Shown: positions 1 through 6,278, numbered from the stretch's first letter. The stretch: 14,710 nucleotides of DNA from Clostridia bacterium (GCA_017504065.1 JAFVRU010000013.1:1-14710); one strand, 5' to 3'. The notes: generated by a model from the letters alone, not told the origin. Program-made: numbers and translations.

Positions 1-509
1 CTTGTAGCTATGATGAAGCCATAAATGCTTTACATAAAATTGTGGATAGTTGTCTTTTTGAATTAGATTATCCTGGGGTTTATGTACCGCCTGACGAATT
101 ACTTGAATATTTCAAGAAAAAGCATCGTGAACATATTATGAAAGGACGCGGTCCTGAATCATTGACAAGTTTAGGCGATATAGAAGTTTTTGAGAAGACG
201 AAAGCCGCTTGTGCAAAGAGGGCTTCTTTTGAAAGGTTGTATTACGGCGAACAAATTTTTAACGATGAAGAAAAAAATGCTTTTCAATTAATGCAGTATC
301 TCGCTTGTTTTTGCGAAGATGACAAAGAAAAATTACTACGTGTGTTTAAGTCATCTGGGCAATATTGTAAAAATAAGCCAATTGAATATTACGAAAAGTT
401 AGCAAGCGATGCATTGGAAAAAATTAGCGAAATTAAAAAGACTATTCCCACAAAAGAGATTATCCATACTTTCAACCGCAATAATAATTCAAATCATAAT
501 TCAAAATAG
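1..509 (+). CDS. 3' end of a primase/polymerase-associated protein (partial)
   Basis: The reading frame is open from the left edge of the window (first full codon at 3) to a TAG at 507-509, so the gene begins outside and at least 168 residues are visible. A GTG at 42 is possible but has no ribosome binding site, and the frame continues upstream of it. The C-terminal stretch, from FERLYYGE through a DDKEKLLRVFKSSGQY segment to YYEKLASDALEKI, has the spacing of the helix-bundle domain at the C-terminus of NrS-1-type phage/plasmid primase-polymerases: an L-x-x-G start, an acidic helix, then an LFR-x-SG-like turn and a final Y-x-x-x-x-x-A-L helix. That is a pattern judgement from memory, not a search. 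The tail is rich in Asn and probably disordered. If right, this is part of the mobile element's replication module. The first 60 residues are not recognised. Confidence 0.5.
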   Translation, partial: CSYDEAINALHKIVDSCLFELDYPGVYVPPDELLEYFKKKHREHIMKGRGPESLTSLGDIEVFEKTKAACAKRASFERLYYGEQIFNDEEKNAFQLMQYLACFCEDDKEKLLRVFKSSGQYCKNKPIEYYEKLASDALEKISEIKKTIPTKEIIHTFNRNNNSNHNSK

Positions 510-549
510 TAAATATAGGACAGACAAGATTTTGTCTGCCCTATATTTA
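510..549. terminator. Bidirectional terminator hairpin between convergent genes
   Basis: An 18-bp stem pairs 510-527 with 532-549 around the loop GATT, interrupted by one A-C mismatch. It sits 1 nt after the stop of the left gene and 8 nt from the stop of the minus-strand regulator, exactly between two convergent genes. The outer stem is A/T-rich, so each strand ends in a weak U-rich stretch inside the stem rather than a separate U tract. Confidence 0.75.
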
Positions 550-557
550 CAAAATAA

Positions 558-1385
558 TTAGCCTTCAATTTTTTTCAAGCAGTTATCAAGCAATTTTCCA
601 ATCTGCCTTTTATCAAGCAATTCTATCCGTAATTTTCTATCTTTCTTTATCTTTTTATCACTAATCGCAGGCGGTAAATTCGCAATACTCGTTTTCCCTT
701 CGATTTCTTTTTGTATCTTCTCATAATCGAAATTAGGATTTTCGGAAAGCATTTGAGTTATGGACACATCAAAGAAATCGGCAAGCTTTATAACCGCCGA
801 AAGCATAGGCTCGTTGCCTTGCGCAAGTCTTGTTAAATTCCCTATCGACATATCTATCGCCTTGCCAAGTTTTCGATAATTGATTTTTAAGTTATCGTGC
901 AAATCGTGGAAGTTCCTAGTAAAGTTTTCTATAATACTTTCGTCGTTTTCTATAGTGATATATTTTCCGTCACGGTGTAAGTCAATTATAGTATCTCTAA
1001 ATGTTTGGGATATTAGCTTATAAACTTCATATTTAGATAAACTCAAATACTTGTCTATTTCGGTAAGTATTTTTTCTTTGTACAGCTTTATATCTACTCC
1101 ACCCAATCGCTTGATAAACGCCCTCTGCAAAGACAATACTTCTTCTATATCAAAGTATATCTCGTCTCCACATAAGCGTTCAATATCCGTACAGTATAAA
1201 TCAGCAATTTTCTTTGCTACCGTAATATACGGCGACACAGCTCTCGTATCGTACGAAATCATAGTCGATTCCGCAAGTCCTGTATAAGCCGTAATATCCA
1301 AATACCGTAAATCAAAAATAACTTCACGACAACATTCAATATTCCTTGAAAACATAATTTGTCTTTCCAACAAATATTTATCCAT
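558..1385 (-). CDS. Transcriptional regulator with two helix-turn-helix regions
   Basis: This is a 275-residue protein starting at the ATG at 1385, chosen because GGAG lies a suitable distance upstream (GGAGAAATTTTTATG); an in-frame ATG 11 codons earlier has no such site. Residues about 158-213 form a Cro/C1 (XRE)-type helix-turn-helix: YRKLGKAIDMSIGNLTRLAQGN, then a LADFFDVSITQML helix. Residues about 28-72 show a second, more divergent unit (ITAYTGLAESTMISYDTR, then KKIADLYCTDIERL). The last 45 residues are rich in Lys. No protease (LexA-like) or peptide-binding domain is seen. The gene is divergent from the relaxase gene, with its promoter inside the shared interval, so control of mobilization or excision is a reasonable inference. 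Specific function is unknown. Confidence 0.8.
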   Translation of the reverse strand: MDKYLLERQIMFSRNIECCREVIFDLRYLDITAYTGLAESTMISYDTRAVSPYITVAKKIADLYCTDIERLCGDEIYFDIEEVLSLQRAFIKRLGGVDIKLYKEKILTEIDKYLSLSKYEVYKLISQTFRDTIIDLHRDGKYITIENDESIIENFTRNFHDLHDNLKINYRKLGKAIDMSIGNLTRLAQGNEPMLSAVIKLADFFDVSITQMLSENPNFDYEKIQKEIEGKTSIANLPPAISDKKIKKDRKLRIELLDKRQIGKLLDNCLKKIEG

Positions 1386-1421
1386 AAAAATTTCTCCAAA
1401 AATATTAAAATAGTACACTCA

Positions 1422-1455
1422 AACGCTTGACTTGCGTTCAGTATTATGATATTAT
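1422..1455 (+). promoter_or_regulatory. Plus-strand promoter with overlapping operator-like inverted repeat
   Basis: On the plus strand TTGACT (1427-1432), a 17-nt spacer (1433-1449) and TATTAT (1450-1455) form a credible sigma-A promoter directed toward the relaxase. Its -35 box lies inside an inverted repeat, AACGC (1422-1426) and GCGTT (1434-1438), a plausible regulator site. It faces the regulator's own promoter at 1531-1559, so the two transcripts would be antisense to each other over about 60 bp. Confidence 0.5.
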
Positions 1456-1530
1456 AATAACCCAACCCGTCCAAACCAATATGCCGAGTACGGCTTATTT
1501 TTATTAAAACGCTTGTTCATTATCAAGATA

Positions 1531-1559
1531 ATTATAGCATTTATAAGAAAATAAGTCAA
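1531..1559 (-). promoter_or_regulatory. Sigma-A promoter of the HTH regulator gene
   Basis: On the minus strand TTGACT (1559-1554), a 17-nt spacer and a perfect TATAAT (1536-1531) are present. Transcription would start near 1524, giving a 5' leader of about 140 nt before the regulator ATG. That leader passes through the plus-strand promoter at 1427-1455. Confidence 0.75.
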
Positions 1560-1597
1560 CTGTTTTTCACCCACTTTCAAACAAAACTAATAAAGCT

Positions 1598-1690
1598 CCC
1601 TGCAAGGGCGAACGGGATACAAAAGCATCGCGTTGTATCTTAGTGAGATATTGCTACAATGAATTGTAGCACCCCCACCCGTGTATGCGA
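1598..1690 (+). other. Candidate origin of transfer (oriT) upstream of the relaxase
   Basis: Three inverted repeats are packed into this non-coding stretch directly before the relaxase gene: CCCT/AGGG (1598-1601, 1605-1608), GATACAA/TTGTATC (1616-1622, 1633-1639) and the perfect GCTACAAT/ATTGTAGC (1653-1660, 1663-1670). A C-rich box (ACCCCCACCC, 1671-1680) follows. MobV relaxases act at inverted repeats just 5' of their own gene, so position and structure fit an oriT. No match to the pMV158 nick sequence is seen, so the nick site is not assigned. Confidence 0.45.
1633..1660 (+). promoter_or_regulatory. Possible relaxase promoter with extended -10
   Basis: TTGTAT (1633-1638), a 16-nt spacer and TACAAT (1655-1660), with TGC just before the -10 (TGN extended -10). 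The -35 lies in the right arm of one inverted repeat and the -10 in the left arm of the next. A protein bound to the oriT would therefore cover this promoter, as in relaxase autoregulation. The match is moderate. Confidence 0.4.
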
Positions 1691-1719
1691 AAAAATCAAT
1701 TTTTAAGGAGGATTTTATT

Positions 1720-2838
1720 ATAAGTTATCAAGTTATTAGAGTAGAAAAATTTAGCAAAGGCTCGCTTCGTTTAATCGGCGGTGAAACGGAACGGACAAGC
1801 CGACATCACCGCAACGAAGATATCGACGATACGAGAACGCCACTCAACTACTATTACAAAAAATCGGACGGCGGATTATCTGGGCAATGGAAGTCTATCG
1901 TCGAAACAACCAACGCCACGTTCAAGGAAACGAAAAAGTCTGTTGCCTTTGAAGGTATGATTATCACGTCGGATAAATCGTTCTTTGAAAGGCTCGGGTA
2001 TGTGCAAGGTCAACCGCCGCCACAAAAGGTGATTGACTTTTTTAACCGTAGTTATCAGTTCGTTTTACGTCAAATCGGTTATCACGGCACGGACGAAAAC
2101 ATTTTATCCGCCGTCGTGCATTTAGATGAAACCACTCCACACTTACAATTATATTACATACCGCTCGTTGATACGGGCAAGAAAAAGGTTTACGCCAAAG
2201 CGCCTGACGGAAAAGTGTTACGCAATGAAAAAGGCTCGCCTATCCAAGCGAAAGACAGCCACGGAAAATCCATATACGAAGAAGTAAAACTCCCCCACCC
2301 AAAAGTTTGCAGTTCGGACTTCTGGGAACAACGAGGCGGACAGTTATCGTTCGGGAATCTCCAAGACGATTTTTACGAACAAGTATCTATTCGCTATGGG
2401 TTAGAGCGCGGAGAAGTCGGTAGCAATAAAAAACATACTACCAAATACGAATGGGAAAAGCAACGTCAAGAAAAAGAGTTGCAAACTTTGCAAGAAGAAA
2501 TCAAACCGATGCAAGAATACTTACGCGCATTCCAAGACGCGATAGACGGCAAGAAACCTTTTTCAAAGAACGAACTTCGCAAACAAATCGTTGGGCTTAT
2601 TGCAAGTTATAAACAGCTTGAAAAGGAAAAGGCTATCGGGGATAAAGATAGAGAGCAGTTATTCAAACTGCTCAAAGATACGGAAAAGAAAATCCCTGAA
2701 CTTGAACGATACAAGGAATACGTTGAATTTATCCACACGCACGCACCCGACAAACTCTTAGAAGCCAAACGAACGGCAACTGAACGCGCCCACGTACCCA
2801 AACCGCCGAAAAATAAAAATTATCAATGGACAAAATAG
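1720..2838 (+). CDS. MobV/Pre family relaxase (plasmid recombination/mobilization protein)
   Basis: The protein is a DNA relaxase that would nick oriT to start conjugative mobilization. The N-terminus (SYQVIRVEKF), the EDIDDTRTPLNY segment and the metal site HLDETTPHLQ (residues 134-143) are typical of the Mob_Pre family. The C-terminal third (about 245-350) is a charged, probably coiled-coil region; 372 residues is short beside about 494 for MobM of pMV158. The family's conserved N-terminus and the AAGGAGG at 1705-1711 point to translation from ATA at 1720 or ATT at 1717; there is no ATG, GTG or TTG there. The only in-frame standard start upstream is GTG at 1681, which has no ribosome binding site. 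Counted from ATA, the position of MobM's catalytic His22 is Glu here, and the third metal His is Gln143. Confidence 0.88.
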   Translation: MSYQVIRVEKFSKGSLRLIGGETERTSRHHRNEDIDDTRTPLNYYYKKSDGGLSGQWKSIVETTNATFKETKKSVAFEGMIITSDKSFFERLGYVQGQPPPQKVIDFFNRSYQFVLRQIGYHGTDENILSAVVHLDETTPHLQLYYIPLVDTGKKKVYAKAPDGKVLRNEKGSPIQAKDSHGKSIYEEVKLPHPKVCSSDFWEQRGGQLSFGNLQDDFYEQVSIRYGLERGEVGSNKKHTTKYEWEKQRQEKELQTLQEEIKPMQEYLRAFQDAIDGKKPFSKNELRKQIVGLIASYKQLEKEKAIGDKDREQLFKLLKDTEKKIPELERYKEYVEFIHTHAPDKLLEAKRTATERAHVPKPPKNKNYQWTK

Positions 2839-2855
2839 AAAACAATAAAAAACAT

Positions 2856-2884
2856 TTGCATTTTACGAATATTTATGGTAGGAT
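2856..2884 (+). promoter_or_regulatory. Integrase promoter candidate
   Basis: TTGCAT (2856-2861), a 17-nt spacer and TAGGAT (2879-2884), with TGG before the -10 as an extended -10. The start would fall near 2891, inside the hairpin that follows. It gives the integrase its own control in the 97-bp gap after the relaxase. Confidence 0.45.
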
Positions 2885-2905
2885 ACAAAGCCCAAGGCTT
2901 TGTGT
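2883..2905 (+). repeat. Inverted repeat upstream of the integrase
   Basis: ACAAAGCC (2885-2892) and GGCTTTGT (2896-2903) pair perfectly around CAA, and two further pairs extend the stem to 2883-2905. It overlaps the end of the -10 box and lies just before the integrase ribosome binding site. It could be an operator or an RNA hairpin in the leader; there is no T tract, so it is not a normal terminator. Its left arm shares GGATACAAA with the relaxase-upstream repeat at 1615-1623. Confidence 0.6.
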
Positions 2906-2935
2906 ACTCTTCAAAAATTTTTCAAAAGGAGGACA

Positions 2936-4186
2936 ATGAATCAAGAATTATTAAAAGAAATAGCAGGATATATCAAAGAAATGGCAACCACACCCACCGC
3001 CGATGAAGATATTTTGACGGTTCTGAAAATGGCAAACAGCTTTATCACAGAAGAAACCATTCAAAATCTTATCGACGCGGGCGAACTCAAACTCGAAGAA
3101 GAAAACAGTCAAGCGGAATCTCTCGGCTCGGAAATTATTACGTTTACGAAAGGAGAAATTACCAAAATGGACAAAACTTTTAAGAAACATTTTATACTCA
3201 ACGGCTACATAGCCCACGTAACCAAACGGCAAAGCGGTAAAAAAGGCTTTTATTATCAAATCCGTTATAGAAGAAACGGCTACAACGTAGAAGCGTCTTC
3301 CGTCAACTTGCAAGAAGCCAAACGCAAGTTCTTAGAAAAGACGAAGCCCGAAAATATCGGCAAATATCTCGTCAAAAAAATGAAGTCGGGCTTTAATCTT
3401 TTAGAAGAAATCTTTGAAGAATGGCACGCTTACAAAAAAGGCACGGTGGTTGATAAGGAACATTTGCGCTTTAAGGTAAACTTTATGAGTTTACCCGAAG
3501 AACTTCGCCAAAAGCCGATAACACAAATTAGAACGGTTGATATCGACGCGGTTATGAAAGACGTAAAGCCCCGTAAATACGAAGAACTCCGCACCCTTTT
3601 CAACGGTATCTTCAAGTACGCGGTGGCAAGCGGAATCATACAACACAATCCCGTCGCTTTAATCAAGTTCAAGCGCGCCGAACGGCAAACGCGCGACGCT
3701 TTACCCAAAGACGAGATTATCGCCTTTTTAGAGCGCATAAAACAGCCTAAATACGACGAAATCCGCCAAGCTATGTATTTGCTTTACTTCTTTGGACTTC
3801 GCCCTTGTGAAGTTGATAACGACGCGCACAAAGAAGGAAACTTCCTTATCGCCCGTAATCGCAAACGTAAGAACGGGAAAATCGAGTACAAGAAAATCCC
3901 CATACCCACGCAGGCACAGGGATTGATTGACTGGAATAAGCCGCTCACGTTCCAAACGCAAAGCAAGTACGCGCAAGACGAACTTATCAAGGATTTGCTC
4001 GGCGGCAAGACGGGATACTACTTACGGCACACTTTTTCAACGGTCTGTCAGCAATACGTTCGCCCTGATATCGTCGATATTTGGATGGGCAATTCACCAC
4101 AACGGCTCGTTGGAAAAGTCTATACGCATTTCCCCGACGAATTTATGTGCGAGCAAATGCAAAAGGTACAATTCCCGTTGCCATAA
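2936..4186 (+). CDS. Tyrosine recombinase / integrase of the mobile element
   Basis: This is a 416-residue site-specific recombinase that would integrate and excise the element. The ATG at 2936 follows AAAAGGAGG at 2924-2932. Residues about 80-140 resemble an arm-type DNA-binding domain (FYYQIRYRRNGYNVEA), 150-245 a SAM-like core-binding domain, and 255-416 the catalytic domain. Visible catalytic residues are Arg289 (GLRPCE), Arg364 (LRHTF) and nucleophile Tyr396 (VYTHF). The box II position that is often His is Tyr361, and the usual LGHS is MGNS with Asn386. Residues 1-78 are an acidic helical extension with no family match that I recognise. A second start, ATG 3167 preceded by AAAGGAG, would give a 339-residue form beginning at MDKTFKKH. 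The gene reads toward tRNA-Tyr, as expected for an integrase next to its attachment site. Confidence 0.92.
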   Translation: MNQELLKEIAGYIKEMATTPTADEDILTVLKMANSFITEETIQNLIDAGELKLEEENSQAESLGSEIITFTKGEITKMDKTFKKHFILNGYIAHVTKRQSGKKGFYYQIRYRRNGYNVEASSVNLQEAKRKFLEKTKPENIGKYLVKKMKSGFNLLEEIFEEWHAYKKGTVVDKEHLRFKVNFMSLPEELRQKPITQIRTVDIDAVMKDVKPRKYEELRTLFNGIFKYAVASGIIQHNPVALIKFKRAERQTRDALPKDEIIAFLERIKQPKYDEIRQAMYLLYFFGLRPCEVDNDAHKEGNFLIARNRKRKNGKIEYKKIPIPTQAQGLIDWNKPLTFQTQSKYAQDELIKDLLGGKTGYYLRHTFSTVCQQYVRPDIVDIWMGNSPQRLVGKVYTHFPDEFMCEQMQKVQFPLP

Positions 4187-4302
4187 AAAAGCGATTTTAC
4201 AACCCAAAGGTTAAGATTATCGCAAAAATCAATGAATATTCATGCAAAAATGCAAAGAAAAACACGACTTTATGCGTTAATTTTTGCATAAAAGTCGTGT
4301 TT
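4187..4302. other. Probable element-chromosome junction (attachment region)
   Basis: Between the integrase stop and the 3' end of tRNA-Tyr lie a 12-bp palindrome (ATGAATATTCAT, 4232-4243), tandem ATGCAAA copies (4242-4248 and 4250-4256) and an inverted TTTGCAT inside the terminator loop. The change from mobile genes to a housekeeping tRNA operon must occur here or in the tRNA-Tyr 3' end. No direct repeat of this sequence is seen elsewhere in the window, consistent with the other end lying outside. Confidence 0.4.
4261..4302 (-). terminator. Intrinsic terminator of the tRNA operon
   Basis: AACACGACTTTATGC (4261-4275) pairs with 4286-4301 with one bulged base. On the minus strand the stem is followed by TTTTTCTTT. 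It begins right after the CCA of tRNA-Tyr. The plus strand also has a short T run after the stem, so it may also stop integrase transcripts. Confidence 0.8.
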
Positions 4303-4387
4303 TGGTGGGCAGAGGTGGATTCGAACCACCGAAGTCGAAGACGTCAGATTTACAGTCTGATCCATTTGGCCGCTCTGGAATCTGCCC
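4303..4387 (-). tRNA. tRNA-Tyr (anticodon GTA)
   Basis: The 85-nt gene has acceptor pairing GGGCAGA/TCTGCCC, discriminator A and encoded CCA. The anticodon loop CTGTAAA gives GTA, there is a long variable arm typical of bacterial tRNA-Tyr, and the T loop is TTCGAAT. It is last in the operon and the closest gene to the integrase, so it is the likely integration target. Confidence 0.97.
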
Positions 4388-4408
4388 ATATTTAAGTTGT
4401 TTTGTTTG

Positions 4409-4484
4409 TGGAGCCGGTGATTGGACTCGAACCCACAACCTGCTGATTACAAATCAGCTGCTCTGCCAATTGAGCTACACCGGC
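4409..4484 (-). tRNA. tRNA-Thr (anticodon TGT)
   Basis: 76 nt. The acceptor stem is GCCGGTG/CACCGGC with discriminator T and encoded CCA. The anticodon loop reads TTTGTAA (TGT). The D arm (TAGCTCAATTGG) and T loop (TTCGAGT) are standard. Confidence 0.97.
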
Positions 4485-4532
4485 GTGGTGTCCTGCGTTA
4501 CCTTCCTAACGCTAACCAAATAACCACGATTG

Positions 4533-4608
4533 TGGTGCCTTGGGGCGGAATCGAACCACCGACAGGCAGATTTTCAGTCTGCTGCTCTACCAACTGAGCT
4601 ACCAAGGC
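4533..4608 (-). tRNA. tRNA-Phe (anticodon GAA)
   Basis: 76 nt. The acceptor stem is GCCTTGG/CCAAGGC with discriminator A and encoded CCA. The anticodon loop CTGAAAA gives GAA. D and T arms are standard. Confidence 0.97.
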
Positions 4609-4611
4609 ATT

Positions 4612-4688
4612 TGGCGACCCAAAACGGGCTCGAACCGTCGACCTCCAGCGTGACAGGCTGGCGCTCTAACCAACTGAGCTATTGGGCC
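4612..4688 (-). tRNA. tRNA-Asp (anticodon GTC)
   Basis: 77 nt, first gene of the operon. The acceptor stem is GGCCCAA/TTGGGTC with one G-T pair, discriminator G and encoded CCA. The anticodon loop CTGTCAC gives GTC. Only 3 nt separate it from tRNA-Phe. Confidence 0.97.
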
Positions 4689-4719
4689 AAATTTTCCAAC
4701 ACACAAACAATGCTTGTAT

Positions 4720-4748
4720 ATAATAATCTATTTCAACGTTTTTGTCAA
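4720..4748 (-). promoter_or_regulatory. Promoter of the tRNA operon
   Basis: On the minus strand TTGACA (4748-4743), a 17-nt spacer and TATTAT (4725-4720), about 30 nt upstream of tRNA-Asp. AACGC directly precedes the -35. Between this promoter and the sdaA stop (4749-4867) I see only A/T-rich sequence with short hairpins and no convincing terminator. Confidence 0.8.
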
Positions 4749-4867
4749 GCGTTTTCTTCGATTTTTACATAATTTTTTCAACTTTTTTTCGGAAATTTTT
4801 TTTCGACGTTTCGTCGCCGATTTTTTTCGCTAAAAAAAGTTTCGTTTCGTACCTGCCCTATGCGTTT

Positions 4868-6058
4868 TTACTTTTTATACAGCTTTGCCAAACCACCTTC
4901 CGCCGTTTCCCGATACCCACGGCGCAAATCTTTCCCCGTTTCATACATCGTTTTCACTACCAAATCAAACGAAATTTTTCGGCTGTCCGATAAAAAATAC
5001 GCCAAGGAGACCGCATTGATCGCGCGCATCGCCGCTACTGCGTTCCGCTCGATACAAGGAATTTGCACTAACCCGCCTATTGGATCACAAGTCAAACCTA
5101 AATGATGCTCCATGGCAACTTCCGCAGCATACTCAATCTGCCCTATACTCAATCCCTGCAATTCCCCCAGCGCCGCCGTAGCCATACAGCATGCGCTACC
5201 GATTTCCGCTTGACAACCGCATTCCGCGCCCGAAATCGACGCGTTCGTCTTAATTAAATTCCCGATGAGCCCCGCCGTTGCAAGCGCATTCAATATCTGC
5301 TGATCGGTATATTTTTTGCGCTCTTGCGCATACGTTAAAACTGCGGGTAAAACACCACATGCGCCGCAAGTCGGCGCAGTTACGATCCTGCCGCCTGAAG
5401 CGTTTTCTTCGCTCACAGCAAACGCATACGCGCATACAAGACGATTTTCCCGTGTTTCCGCACTCTCATCGGGCGCGACTCCGTCATACAGCACTTTTGC
5501 GCGTCTTTCCACTTCTAAACCGCCGGCAAGGACTCCTGATTGCGCAATCCCGCGCCGTACCGCCGCTTGCATTGTTTGCCAGACTTCCATAAGATAGTCG
5601 CAAAAGCCTTGATCTTCCCGCGCAAACACGTAATCGGAAAGTCGCATGCCTTCCTTCTCGCAATATGCGCGAATTTCCGAAAAGGTATTCCTTTCGTACA
5701 CTTCTACTTCCGTAGCGCCATTGTCCCGCTCGAATTGGATTGCACCGCCGCCGACGCTATACACGCGCTCCCGCGCAAGTTCTAGCCCGTTTCGGTAAGC
5801 GGCTAAGTCCATCGTATTCGGATGCGCGACTTCCGTCTCCATGTCATACACTACTTCAACACTCGGCAAAACGCTGTAAATAACGTCCGTTGTACCGTGT
5901 CCTACACCCGTTTTCGCCAACGAGCCGTATAAGCAGACCCGAAACTCGGTAGCCGTCGGATTCTCTTTTAAAAACTGCCTGCACGCGTTTTCTGGCCCGA
6001 TCGAATGCGACGATGACGGACCTTTCCCGATCCTGTATAATGCTCTTAACGATTTCAT
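4868..6058 (-). CDS. sdaA: L-serine dehydratase, single-polypeptide iron-sulfur type
   Basis: It deaminates L-serine to pyruvate and ammonia in the cytoplasm using a [4Fe-4S] cluster. The N-terminal part (about 1-150) carries the substrate motif GPSSSHSIGP (13-22). The C-terminal catalytic part has TAPTCGACG (227-235) and GAECGCQAEIG (278-288). Cluster cysteines fit Cys282, Cys324 (GLTCDPIGG) and Cys335 (QIPCIERN), with the 42- and 11-residue spacing known for the Legionella enzyme. At 396 residues it is shorter than the roughly 455-residue proteobacterial form and has no ACT domain, unlike two-subunit Gram-positive enzymes. The start ATG at 6058 follows AAGGA with about 10 nt spacing. It is a single gene, divergent from degV. 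Confidence 0.95.
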   Translation of the reverse strand: MKSLRALYRIGKGPSSSHSIGPENACRQFLKENPTATEFRVCLYGSLAKTGVGHGTTDVIYSVLPSVEVVYDMETEVAHPNTMDLAAYRNGLELARERVYSVGGGAIQFERDNGATEVEVYERNTFSEIRAYCEKEGMRLSDYVFAREDQGFCDYLMEVWQTMQAAVRRGIAQSGVLAGGLEVERRAKVLYDGVAPDESAETRENRLVCAYAFAVSEENASGGRIVTAPTCGACGVLPAVLTYAQERKKYTDQQILNALATAGLIGNLIKTNASISGAECGCQAEIGSACCMATAALGELQGLSIGQIEYAAEVAMEHHLGLTCDPIGGLVQIPCIERNAVAAMRAINAVSLAYFLSDSRKISFDLVVKTMYETGKDLRRGYRETAEGGLAKLYKK

Positions 6059-6088
6059 AGCTCCAAAATCCTTGTATTGTCTTTTTTT

Positions 6089-6117
6089 ATTATAACACTT
6101 TCCCGTGAATTTGCAAA
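6089..6117 (-). promoter_or_regulatory. sdaA promoter
   Basis: On the minus strand TTTGCA (6117-6112), a 17-nt spacer and a perfect TATAAT (6094-6089), about 30 nt before the ATG. AACGC directly precedes the -35, as in the tRNA and rpsM promoters. Confidence 0.7.
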
Positions 6118-6214
6118 GCGTTTACCGCCTACGCTTCGACTTTTCTTAGAAAATTCCCCGATAAGTTTGTAACAAAGAATTATGACTAATTTTGTCGAAA
6201 ACATATTAAGATAA

Positions 6215-6243
6215 TTGACAATATGCAAAAAATTTGCTATGAT
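6215..6243 (+). promoter_or_regulatory. degV promoter
   Basis: TTGACA (6215-6220), a 17-nt spacer and TATGAT (6238-6243), about 35 nt before the degV ATG. The sdaA and degV promoters diverge with about 100 bp between their -35 boxes, so they need not compete. Confidence 0.8.
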
Positions 6244-6278
6244 TATAGAAGTAAGAATGTAAAAAAATTGGAGTAGTT

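Noticed and set aside
4081..4772. Open frames crossing the tRNA genes
   Set aside because: They read through tRNA genes and the terminator on the opposite strand.
4770..4850. CGACG-TTT-CGTCG stem with T runs as an sdaA terminator
   Set aside because: On the minus strand, in which sdaA is transcribed, the stem is followed by A residues, not T, so it is not a convincing terminator for sdaA.
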